In this document: positions 28,402 to 37,000 of the stretch, piece by piece
Layout: every line of letters starts with the position of its first letter
How positions within the stretch are numbered: the first letter of the stretch is position 1
Assembly (NCBI RefSeq): GCF_002077945.1
Contig: NZ_LVYD01000058.1
Span: 372,001 to 436,000, forward strand
Direction: 5' to 3'
Length of the DNA: 64,000 nt
DNA from: Niastella vici
GTDB taxonomy: Bacteria > Bacteroidota > Bacteroidia > Chitinophagales > Chitinophagaceae
Notes under the pieces: generated by a model
Told to the model about the DNA's origin: nothing
Database searches by the model: none
What the model saw: the letters and a program-made list of their open reading frames with translations, nothing else
Made by a program: the position numbers and the translations under genes

Positions 28402-28507
28402 TACCAGTTACCAGTTACCAGTTTCCGGTTACCGGTTTCCAGGAAAACAAAATTCAGTCGGCCAACTGCAATAAAGGCCCGGTAACTGGGACCTGGTAAC
28501 CGGTAAC
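28402..28507. repeat. Imperfect inverted repeat of GGTAAC/GTTACC units
   Basis: Directly after the hybrid regulator stop, CCAGTTA-type units repeat three times (28402-28423). GGTTACCGGTTTCCAGG (28427-28443) then pairs, with one mismatch, with CCTGGTAACCGGTAAC (28492-28507) across a ~48-base loop. There is no T-run after it, so it is not a classical terminator. It looks like a dispersed palindromic intergenic repeat or an mRNA-stabilising hairpin. The rest of the gap to 28698 holds the regulator box and promoter candidates listed separately. Confidence 0.6.
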
Positions 28508-28583
28508 AATCCGCACTTTGCCTTTAATATTTACAATAATGTTAATTCATAGTGGCCTGTATATCCACGAAGTTTTTATTGAT

Positions 28584-28613
28584 TGTACCCAATCGAACCA
28601 TTTCTGTACAAAC
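28584..28613 (+). promoter_or_regulatory. Putative regulator box, copy 2 (upstream of pectate lyase gene)
   Basis: TGTAC, two bases, AATCGAACCATTTCTG, then TACAAAC, 85 bases before the start of the pectate lyase mosaic gene. It matches copy 1 at 20354-20383 in 24 of 30 positions, with no length change. Confidence 0.5.
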
Positions 28614-28640
28614 CTGAACCCCGTCACTCCGCCTAATAAT

Positions 28641-28648
28641 TAGGTTTG
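28641..28648 (+). promoter_or_regulatory. Possible Bacteroidota -7 promoter box
   Basis: TAGGTTTG fits the TAnnTTTG consensus of Bacteroidota primary-sigma promoters and lies 50 bases before the start of the pectate lyase gene, just downstream of the putative regulator box. No clear -33 TTTG at the usual spacing, which would suit an activator-dependent promoter. Confidence 0.35.
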
Positions 28649-28698
28649 TTTCCCCGATTGCCACAACAATTTAAACAAAGTTTAATTGTGAACTTGCT

Positions 28699-31600
28699 AT
28701 GAAAAAAAACTACACTAACCGGCAGTATTACCTGCCATTAATTGCCCTTGTCTTATCTTTCTTTTCTCTTCAGCAAACACATGCCCAAACACTGGCTTTT
28801 CCCGGTGCTGAAGGTTTTGGCAAATATGCCAAAGGGGGAAGATATGGGTCAGTTTACCACGTTACCAATTTAAACAACTCCGGCACAGGTTCTTTACGCG
28901 ATGCTGTAAGTGCGCCCAACAGGATCGTGGTCTTTGATGTGGCTGGTGTTATTAAGATCACCTCAAGGATCGTTGTATCGGCCAATATTTATATTGCCGG
29001 GCAAACGGCACCCGGCGAAGGTATTACCGTATATGGGAATGGCTGGAGCTTTTCGGGCGCCGACAATACCATTTGCCGTTACCTTAAGATCAGGATGGGT
29101 ATTGTTGGCGATGATGGCAAAGATGCCAATGGATTAGCCGATGGCCACGACATCATTTTCGACCACTGTTCCGTATCCTGGGGCCGCGACGAGAATTTTT
29201 CCATCAACTCCACCACGGCCAAAAACATTACCATTCAAAATTGCATTATCTCCCAGGGGTTAATGACACACTCGGCCGGTGGTCTTATTCAGGCCGACAG
29301 CATCACGCTGTACCGAAACCTGTATGTTGACAATACCACCCGCAACAACAAGATAAAAGGTGTTAACCAGTACGTAAACAATATGGTTTACAACTGGAAA
29401 GACGGCGCCTACATCATGGGTGGTGAGTCGGAAGGCAACAGCTATGCCAACGCCACCAACAGTTGTTTTATCGCCGGGCCGTCACATGGCGTGCCGCCTT
29501 TTAATTTGGGTAACCTTAATTACCATATCTATCAAACCGATAATATTTTCGACAGTAGCCGTAATGGCGTGTTCGATCCTTATACCATACCGCCGGGTGA
29601 ATATGTAGGCCCGCCCGATTTTCAGTTTACACCATATCCTTACCCGGTATTACCCACTGTGCCTGCCAATACATTAGTCAGCTCCCTGTTGCCTTCGGTA
29701 GGCGCCAGCCTGCCTTACCGTGATTATGCCGACTATTATGTGGTGAACGAAGTGAAGTCGTTTGGTATTAAGGGCGAGCTGATCGCCAATGAAAATTCAT
29801 TACCCTTTGGCGCGCCCACTTCCTGGAGTTTATGGGCCGGTACCCCCCGCGCCGATGCTGACAACGACGGCATGCCCGATGCCTGGGAAACAGCTAATGG
29901 TACCAATGCTTCTGTGGATGATGCCATGGTGATCACCGCCACTGGTTATACGAACATTGAAAATTATATCAACAGTATTACCGCCAGCAATTCACAGGAG
30001 TATTTACGTACACCTATGAAATTGAAGCAGGATTCTGCTACCCAAACCACCCTGTATCTTTCCTGGCTCGATTATACAGAGAAAGAACAGGGCTATATCG
30101 TGGAAAGAATAGTGAACGGCGCCTGGGTGCAAATTGGCACTACCGGCGTAAATGAGAACTATTTTTCCGTAACAGGTATGCAGCCCGAAGAAGCAGATAC
30201 GTTCCGGGTAAAAGCGTTCAATGCAGTAGGCGAGTCGGGTTACACCAATGAACTCATCGCCAAAACCAAACCGGTGGAAGTGCCTGTATTGAATCCCGGC
30301 ACATTTGCACCGGCACTAACCTGGACGGGCGCCCTCAGCAACGATTGGGATAAAACAACAAAGAACTGGATCGACAGCACTAATACACCTGTGTTATTTA
30401 CCGACACCAGCACGCTTACTTTCCCCGAAGCGGGACAAGCGGGAAGAACAGTGAACATTTCGGCGCCCATGGCGGCCGGTGACCTGCTGGTGAACAGCAA
30501 TGGCAATTACACCTTTTCTGGTACCGGTTACATTACCGGCACAAAGTCGGTGAACAAAACCGGCAGCGGTACCTTATCACTGCTCACCAATAATACATAC
30601 ACAGGTGCTACCGTTGTGCATGGCGGTACCATTCAGTTGAATACGTTGGCAAATGGGGGAGTGGCCAGTTCCATCGGCGCCTCTGCCAATTACGCTTTCA
30701 ACTGGGTTTGGAAGGGTGGTGGCTGGCTGTACTCCGGCGGTACCATAGGAACCGACAGGAATGTAGCCCTGGATGCCACTACTGAATTCAATGTGAGCAA
30801 CCCGGCGAGCACTGTTACGTTTAATGGAGTGCTGTCGGGCGATGGCGGACTTATTAAATCTGGTCCCGGTAGAATGGTGGTAAAGAATGCCAATCCCTAT
30901 TCCGGTGAAACGGTTATAAATGGCGGTATTCTGGAAGTAAGCCCCGTGAGTGCCGCTACCTTGGCCGGCGATATTATCGATAACAACCAGGGCATTGGAA
31001 CTTCCAATGTATTGCGGTTGCACAATGGGTCCTACGTTACCTCCAACGGCAGTGGTACCATTTATGAGAACTATCCGTTGCAGCTGTATATTGACGATAG
31101 TACAGTCAATGGTTTTACCCCCGACCGCAATGCCAACCTGAATATGACCGTACATGGCGCTGGCACCCTGAATTATACAATTCCTTACTTAAGGGAAATA
31201 ATCAAGGGCGACTGGAGCGACTTTACCGGCACCCTGGTTGCCAATGGCATTAATACAGATGACGTGTACAGTCTTTTGCCAATCGACAACGGCACGGGAT
31301 TCCCTAACAACCGCATTGTTACAACAGGTAATACCAAAATTGCCGCCTATAGTAATAACAATGTATTTTCTATTGGTGGTCTCAGTGGCAATGCAGGCAC
31401 CTGGCTCTCTTGCGGTGGAACAAAATCGCCCACCTTTGGCAATGGATTTACAACATATGTGGTAGGTGGCATGGGCACCAACGAAACCTTTAACGGCATC
31501 ATCAATAACCACCTGTACGGGAATGCAGCTGATGGCAGCGGTACTACCACCATTGTTAAAACCGGTACCGGTTTATGGCGTTTAAACGGTAACAATACAT

Positions 31601-34600
31601 ACATTGGTACTACCACTATAGAAGGTGGTAAACTGATTGTGAATGGCGCCAATAGCGGTAATGGAAAAGTGACCGTTAATGAAGGCGCCACGCTGGCCGG
31701 TAAAGGCGCTGTCACTGGTGAAATAGCGGTGGCCGGTACGTTGGAACCAGGCGATAGCTCAATCGGCACCTTTACCGGTAAAGACAATCTTACCCTGCAA
31801 TCAACTGCAGTAACTTCCATTGATATCAATAAAAGTAACGGAACCTGGGACAAGGTGGCCGTAACAAAAGATATTGTTTATAACGGCACCCTGAAGATCA
31901 GTTTCACCGGTACGCCGGCTTCAGGCGACAAGTTCAAAATATTTACGGTGGCCGGCGCAACAACGGGCGCCATTACCCGGTTTGATCCGGCAACACCTGC
32001 TCCCGGTTTGTTGTGGGTATTTAAACCTGCAATAGGCGAACTGGATATTCAATCGCCCAACTTTGTGGAGGCGCCCACCAGCCTTACGCTGAGTGCACCG
32101 GTTGCCAAAGCCGGCATGCCCAGCACGGTAAACGTTGGTTGGACAGACAATTCAGATAACGAAGATTATTTCATCGTAGAGCGCAGCGTTGACAGCGTGA
32201 ACTTTACTGATGTGGCCCATGCTGCTGCAAATACAACTGCGTATACTGATGGCGGTCTGCAATCAGGCATGAAATATTATTGCCGGGTAAAAGCGCACAG
32301 CCCGCTGAACGAGTCGGCTTACAGTGCAATAGTGTCTGTAAGAACACCAGTTGAAGGCACACTGCCTTTAACAACAACGAACCCCTCACCGGCGCAAAAC
32401 GCCACCAATGTGTTCCTGAACAATCAAACTACGGCATTCGGCTGGGAAGGCAATTATGCCGATAGTTTCGACGTGTACCTGGGAACCAGTGTCGATAGCC
32501 TGGTGAAAATAGGGGCGGTGGCTGCCGCAACAGCAACATTTACTTCCGGGAACTTAAATCCCAATACTACTTATTACTGGCGTATCGATGGCAAAAACAG
32601 CAACGGCACTACTACCGGTACCATATGGAATTTCCAGACGGCGAATATTCCTGTACCGGTAGCTGGCGATTACCGGTCAAAAGCCAGTGGTAACTGGGGA
32701 ACTTCTACAGTAGCCACCGACATCTGGGAAACTTTTGATGGCGCCAACTGGCAAAGTACGGCCACGCCACCTTCCGGTTCAACCCCAACAGTAACCATTA
32801 AAACAGGTCATACCGTAGCGCTGAACGCTACTACCGGCGTTAATAATGTGGTGGTGGAAACCGGGGCCAATCTTATTTCCGGAACAAGCGACGGTGCAAG
32901 CGGCACCGCTTCGCAAAGAAACCTGAGGGTCATTAGCAGTCTCAATAATTTCGGTACAGTAGGCTCCAGCACTGTTACCACAAACCGGGTAAATTTTGAA
33001 GGGTATCGCGACAACGGTAAAGTGTATATTACGGGTACCGGCACCTGCTATCTGAATACATTTACTGTAAACGCCATTGCACAAACAATGGAAGTGGTGA
33101 TAGATAACAACCTCAACCTGGCCAGTTACATGCGGGCCAATTATTCTACATCTACCACACTACCCTGGACGTCGGCCCCGCAAAATGACGACAACATTAC
33201 CATCACTATTAAAGAAGGTAAAACGGTTGCCATCGGCAGCTCGGGTTATCTGCAAGCCGGCAGCAGTCCAACCACCAATACCATCGGGGAATTTGGTAAC
33301 TATACTTTCAATATCAATGGTACGCTCGACATGCGTTCAACCGGTACATCCTGTGTGGTTGGGCATGCCACCTTGCCCGGTGCAACTACAATAAATGTAA
33401 ACGGAACCTGGCTAATGGGGAATGCCATTCGCTTTATTACTTCTGCTACCACGCCTTCCATTGGTACCGTATCACTTAATATAGGTGCCAATGGGGTGGC
33501 AGATGCGGGGGCAAGAACGACCGGCAGCAGCAACACGGCCACCAATATTGTAGCAACCAACAGTAATTTTTCGCCAAACGTTTTCTTTAATATTACTGGT
33601 GGTGGCTTATTGAAAACAAAAGTGAGCACCAGTACCGTAACCTATCAAATAGGTTCCGATAAAATATACAGCCCCGTGAAACTTACCAATACCGGCACGG
33701 CCGATATTATTGCAGTGGGTGTTAAATCCGGCGTGAACCTGCCGGTTGCGGATAGTACAAGGCTGGTTAATAAATTATATTCTGTTGTACCTGCCATGCA
33801 GGCAACTACCAACCTCACCATTGGTTTGGGCTGGCTCGCAGCAAGCCAGGGCGCTAACCTGAACCCGGCTGCTTCAATGGTGCAGGGCAGGTATACAAAC
33901 AATACCTTTACGGAATTCCCGGCTACTGTATCCGGCGCGGGCACAGCGGCCAATCCATATTATGCAACAGTGACTGGTTACTCCAGCTTTGGCCCTTTTG
34001 CCGTTGGGCAAACAGGTGCAGTGAAGGATGTGGAAGCGCCGGTCGTACGTACTAAACCGATAGCAATAACACTCGGATTGAATGGCACTGCGTCAATTAC
34101 ACCTGAACAGGTAAATGACAGTTCTTATGACCGCAGCAGTAATGTGACCTTGAGTGTATCACCAAACAGGTTTACAACAGCCGATGCAGGTGTTGATACG
34201 GTGACCCTCACCGCTACGGATGCCAGTGGCAATAGCGCACAAGGCAAAACCACCGTCACTGTAAAGCAACGCACCGCTATACTTAAATATACCGGTAACA
34301 GCACCGGACAATATTCCGACCAACAGGCATTGACTGCTGTTCTTACTGATTCAGCAACGGGTACGGTATTATCGGGCAAAACCATTCGTTTTGATCTTGG
34401 CGCCCAATCGGTAAGTGCATTAACTGATACTACGGGCAAGGCAGGCACAGGTTTGCTGATTACACAGGACCCTGCATTGACCTATACCCTGTATGCAACC
34501 TTTGCCGACAGCTTGTTTATAGCAGCCATTGACAGTGTGCCTTTTGTCATCAAACAGGAAGATGCCAGGGCTTACTACACAGGTACCCTGTTTGGGTCAA

Positions 34601-35760
34601 CCGGTTCGGGCACTACCACTATTATTACGTTGAGTGCAACTGTTCGCGACATTACCGCTGAAACAACGGCTTCGTCAACAGATGCCTTTGCCGGTGATAG
34701 TAGAAATGCCAACGTTACTTTCATTGACCGCACTACGAATTCGGTTATCGCTACCGTTCCGGTAGGTTTGGTGAACCCGCAGGATACAAAAGTGGGCACT
34801 GCTACCTATAACTGGAATGTAGATCTTGGCAGTAACAATGCAAAGGATTTCACCATTGGCGTACAGGTAAGCGGTTATTACCAGCGCAATGCAGCAGAAG
34901 ACAATACCATTGTTACAATATCCAGATCATTGAACGAATTTGTTAGCGGCGGCGGCTATATTCAGTTGGCGCATCCTACCGGGCAAATGGCTGGTGATGT
35001 GGGCAGCAGGAACAATTTCGGTTTCAATGTAAAGTTTAACAAACGCGACAGGAACCTGCAGGGTAATTTCAATACCATCATTCGCCGTACAGAATTGGAT
35101 GGCGTGCATGTATACCAGGTACAATCAAATGTACTCACCACCTTGTGGGCGATCCCGGCTATAGGAGCAATACCGGCGCGGGCCAGCTTTAGCGGAAAAG
35201 CCAGCATTCAGGACATTACCAATCCTTTGGCGCCTGTATCAATAGATGGCAATGCAATAGTACAGGTTCAAACGACTGACCGTAGTGAAGCAGGTACTGG
35301 TGATGCCATTGCCATAACGGTCTGGAATAAGTCGGGCGGCTTGTGGTTTACCAGCAACTGGAACGGCATGCGTTATGATGAGCAGGTGCTTGCCGCAGGA
35401 AATATCAGGGTCAATAATGGCCCATCCATCTTTCAGACGATCATTTCGGTTATTACAGATATCATTGATGGGCATGGTAACCCTGCAACCGGAAATAATC
35501 CCGGCGGCCTCATGGAAATAGCATTGGCGCCAAACCCTGCTAATTCCTATACCAGGCTTACGATCAATGCCAATCCACAAAATGGGAACGTGTACATAAA
35601 AGTAACGGACCTGTTTGGGCAGATCATTGAAACAAAAGAGATCGCTGCAGGCCGAAATGCCATTCAGTTTGGGAGCGGGTACAGGCCAGGTGTGTATGTG
35701 ATTGAAGTGAGTCAGGGCCAGGATAAAAAGACGGTACAGCTTATTAAATTATCCCAATAG
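28699..35760 (+). CDS. Giant secreted pectate-lyase-like mosaic protein with T9SS sorting domain
   Basis: 2353 residues. Signal peptide to ~30. Residues ~31-430 are a PL1-type pectate lyase beta-helix (LAFPGAEGFGKYAKGGRYGS; ADGHDIIFDHCSVSWGRDEN; YVNNMVYNWKDGAY). Fn3 ~438-525. Autotransporter-associated beta-strand (PATR) repeats ~540-1025 (NTYTGATVVHGGTIQLN; NPYSGETVINGGILEVSP; NTYIGTTTIEGGKLIVNG). Two Fn3-like domains ~1126-1315. A long parallel-beta section ~1320-1765, HYR-like ~1775-1857, Ig-like ~1861-1953, a post-COAP-like segment ~2068-2238 (GGGYIQLAHPTGQ...), and a type A sorting domain ~2273-2353 (LAPNPANSYTRLTIN). Expected at the cell surface or released, cleaving pectin outside the cell for the GH28 and glycosidase encoded upstream. 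Preceded by a putative regulator box; own terminator. The catalytic family is secure, the accessory domain names less so. Confidence 0.88.
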   Translation: MKKNYTNRQYYLPLIALVLSFFSLQQTHAQTLAFPGAEGFGKYAKGGRYGSVYHVTNLNNSGTGSLRDAVSAPNRIVVFDVAGVIKITSRIVVSANIYIAGQTAPGEGITVYGNGWSFSGADNTICRYLKIRMGIVGDDGKDANGLADGHDIIFDHCSVSWGRDENFSINSTTAKNITIQNCIISQGLMTHSAGGLIQADSITLYRNLYVDNTTRNNKIKGVNQYVNNMVYNWKDGAYIMGGESEGNSYANATNSCFIAGPSHGVPPFNLGNLNYHIYQTDNIFDSSRNGVFDPYTIPPGEYVGPPDFQFTPYPYPVLPTVPANTLVSSLLPSVGASLPYRDYADYYVVNEVKSFGIKGELIANENSLPFGAPTSWSLWAGTPRADADNDGMPDAWETANGTNASVDDAMVITATGYTNIENYINSITASNSQEYLRTPMKLKQDSATQTTLYLSWLDYTEKEQGYIVERIVNGAWVQIGTTGVNENYFSVTGMQPEEADTFRVKAFNAVGESGYTNELIAKTKPVEVPVLNPGTFAPALTWTGALSNDWDKTTKNWIDSTNTPVLFTDTSTLTFPEAGQAGRTVNISAPMAAGDLLVNSNGNYTFSGTGYITGTKSVNKTGSGTLSLLTNNTYTGATVVHGGTIQLNTLANGGVASSIGASANYAFNWVWKGGGWLYSGGTIGTDRNVALDATTEFNVSNPASTVTFNGVLSGDGGLIKSGPGRMVVKNANPYSGETVINGGILEVSPVSAATLAGDIIDNNQGIGTSNVLRLHNGSYVTSNGSGTIYENYPLQLYIDDSTVNGFTPDRNANLNMTVHGAGTLNYTIPYLREIIKGDWSDFTGTLVANGINTDDVYSLLPIDNGTGFPNNRIVTTGNTKIAAYSNNNVFSIGGLSGNAGTWLSCGGTKSPTFGNGFTTYVVGGMGTNETFNGIINNHLYGNAADGSGTTTIVKTGTGLWRLNGNNTYIGTTTIEGGKLIVNGANSGNGKVTVNEGATLAGKGAVTGEIAVAGTLEPGDSSIGTFTGKDNLTLQSTAVTSIDINKSNGTWDKVAVTKDIVYNGTLKISFTGTPASGDKFKIFTVAGATTGAITRFDPATPAPGLLWVFKPAIGELDIQSPNFVEAPTSLTLSAPVAKAGMPSTVNVGWTDNSDNEDYFIVERSVDSVNFTDVAHAAANTTAYTDGGLQSGMKYYCRVKAHSPLNESAYSAIVSVRTPVEGTLPLTTTNPSPAQNATNVFLNNQTTAFGWEGNYADSFDVYLGTSVDSLVKIGAVAAATATFTSGNLNPNTTYYWRIDGKNSNGTTTGTIWNFQTANIPVPVAGDYRSKASGNWGTSTVATDIWETFDGANWQSTATPPSGSTPTVTIKTGHTVALNATTGVNNVVVETGANLISGTSDGASGTASQRNLRVISSLNNFGTVGSSTVTTNRVNFEGYRDNGKVYITGTGTCYLNTFTVNAIAQTMEVVIDNNLNLASYMRANYSTSTTLPWTSAPQNDDNITITIKEGKTVAIGSSGYLQAGSSPTTNTIGEFGNYTFNINGTLDMRSTGTSCVVGHATLPGATTINVNGTWLMGNAIRFITSATTPSIGTVSLNIGANGVADAGARTTGSSNTATNIVATNSNFSPNVFFNITGGGLLKTKVSTSTVTYQIGSDKIYSPVKLTNTGTADIIAVGVKSGVNLPVADSTRLVNKLYSVVPAMQATTNLTIGLGWLAASQGANLNPAASMVQGRYTNNTFTEFPATVSGAGTAANPYYATVTGYSSFGPFAVGQTGAVKDVEAPVVRTKPIAITLGLNGTASITPEQVNDSSYDRSSNVTLSVSPNRFTTADAGVDTVTLTATDASGNSAQGKTTVTVKQRTAILKYTGNSTGQYSDQQALTAVLTDSATGTVLSGKTIRFDLGAQSVSALTDTTGKAGTGLLITQDPALTYTLYATFADSLFIAAIDSVPFVIKQEDARAYYTGTLFGSTGSGTTTIITLSATVRDITAETTASSTDAFAGDSRNANVTFIDRTTNSVIATVPVGLVNPQDTKVGTATYNWNVDLGSNNAKDFTIGVQVSGYYQRNAAEDNTIVTISRSLNEFVSGGGYIQLAHPTGQMAGDVGSRNNFGFNVKFNKRDRNLQGNFNTIIRRTELDGVHVYQVQSNVLTTLWAIPAIGAIPARASFSGKASIQDITNPLAPVSIDGNAIVQVQTTDRSEAGTGDAIAITVWNKSGGLWFTSNWNGMRYDEQVLAAGNIRVNNGPSIFQTIISVITDIIDGHGNPATGNNPGGLMEIALAPNPANSYTRLTINANPQNGNVYIKVTDLFGQIIETKEIAAGRNAIQFGSGYRPGVYVIEVSQGQDKKTVQLIKLSQ

Positions 35761-35777
35761 CTTTGCCTGGAAAAATA

Positions 35778-35812
35778 AAAAACGGGGTCGCACAAGCGGC
35801 CCCGTTTTTTTT
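35778..35812 (+). terminator. Terminator after the pectate lyase gene
   Basis: AAACGGGG pairs with CCCCGTTT, with inner CG pairs around a CACAAG-type loop, followed by eight T residues, about 20 bases past the stop. Confidence 0.9.
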
Positions 35813-35828
35813 ATTATACTACAGGTAA

Positions 35829-36464
35829 TTATTTTGTAGAGAACAATTTCAATTTTCCTGCAAAACTGAAAGTGGTAGCTTCAGGTGCACCCTGATTAGG
35901 AGAGTACCAGTAAGATACTGAGTTTGTATAGGCGGCGGTTCCAGACGCTGCAAATTTTATAGAGGTAGCGCCCGTTGTCATATTAAGACTGTCAACAGTT
36001 ACGCCTATGGTGAGGCCGGTACCGGTACCATAATAATAGGCATTGTCGTAATAAGAATCGGCATCACTCCAATAGTGACCACCTGATACGTTAGTTACTG
36101 CCTTTGACGTAGGATTATAGGTGAATGATGTATAGGCGCCTTCGTTCCAGCTAACATCGCTGAAACGCTCAATATAAATATCATAAGTGCCATCATTATT
36201 ATTAGTCATGCTTTGCGTGGAATGATCTGAAGACTTGAATTTGTAAACGCCGGTTACAGTTCTGGTTTTGCCATCGTCATCAGTGAATGTAGTGGTGGCT
36301 GTAATTGGTTCATTAGAGCCTAATGAAGATACAACGCCATCTAATTGCTCCTGTAAAGCGGAGTTCTTGCTTTGCAGATCTTTAATGTCATCTTTCATTT
36401 TTTTACAAGATACAAAAGGAGAACCTGCGATAAGCACGCCGAAAATAATAGCTAACTTTTTCAT
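35829..36464 (-). CDS. Putative lipoprotein with coiled-coil N-terminus, unknown function
   Basis: 211 residues. The lipobox SPFVSC places the lipid-modified Cys at about residue 20. A short charged coiled coil follows (KKMKDDIKDLQSKNSALQEQ), resembling murein-lipoprotein-type helices, then a Thr/Tyr-rich beta domain (TYDIYIERFSDVSWNEGAYT, GGHYWSDADSYYDNAYYYG). I do not recognise the family. It ends about 20 bases from the terminator of the pectate lyase gene, which may serve both strands. A surface or periplasmic lipoprotein is likely; no functional link to the neighbours is evident. Confidence 0.7.
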   Translation of the reverse strand: MKKLAIIFGVLIAGSPFVSCKKMKDDIKDLQSKNSALQEQLDGVVSSLGSNEPITATTTFTDDDGKTRTVTGVYKFKSSDHSTQSMTNNNDGTYDIYIERFSDVSWNEGAYTSFTYNPTSKAVTNVSGGHYWSDADSYYDNAYYYGTGTGLTIGVTVDSLNMTTGATSIKFAASGTAAYTNSVSYWYSPNQGAPEATTFSFAGKLKLFSTK

Positions 36465-37000
36465 TAGAAAATTGCTTTTTGGGGGTTTATTTAGGAAAAA
36501 TAGTGAACTCGTTCCAGTTCTTTCAAAATGGGCAATAACCGGTCATACCGCTATTGTATAGCTGCTGCGGTACTAATAAATACAATAAATGATAGCGCTT
36601 ATAATATTATCCAGGGAAACTAAAAGAATAGCTAAATCGCCTGCAATATGGTGGCTTTGTAATCGAATTATTTGTGTAAGAATTGTTTTTCATGGTTTGG
36701 AATTTATGGCTGCCGGTTAATAATTTGAATGCCGGCATTAATGATAGCGCAAATGTAATAGGAATACCTCACGCATGCAAGCAAATTTTAATAAAATGTA
36801 GTTTTCACAGTTCAAAATGATGATAAATGGGCATGAAATGTATATAACGAGGGCCCCATATTTGCACGCTTATCGCCCAAAACGACGCACCTATTGTCGA
36901 AAATGCGCGCTTATTAAATAGTGACTAACTGCGAAAGGTAACTGTATTTATTTTACCTACTTTAGATAGGTAATATCTATCACGTACAATACCTTATCTG
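36465..37000. other. 536-base divergent intergenic region before lanB
   Basis: AT-rich, between the divergent lipoprotein and LanB genes. No ORF with a plausible product: the best is a 30-odd-codon frame at 36817 without Cys-rich or leader features, so no second precursor peptide is seen here. Palindromes adjoin the LanB start (separate entry). No clear TAnnTTTG box found. Confidence 0.5.
36953..36979. promoter_or_regulatory. Overlapping palindromes 20-50 bases before the LanB start
   Basis: TTACCTA (36953-36959) pairs with TAGGTAA (36967-36973), and overlapping it TAGATA (36963-36968) pairs perfectly with TATCTA (36974-36979) across five bases. Two mutually exclusive symmetric elements this close to the GTG start suggest an operator or an RNA switch controlling the lanthipeptide genes. 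The regulator is not evident nearby. Confidence 0.4.

Noticed and set aside
28402..28440. Short CCAGTTACCAG repeats as CRISPR or origin iterons
   Set aside because: Only three short units, no spacers, no cas or replication genes; better explained as a palindromic intergenic repeat.
36817..36930. Second lanthipeptide precursor upstream of lanB
   Set aside because: The ~35-codon frame lacks the leader motif and a Cys/Ser/Thr-rich core.
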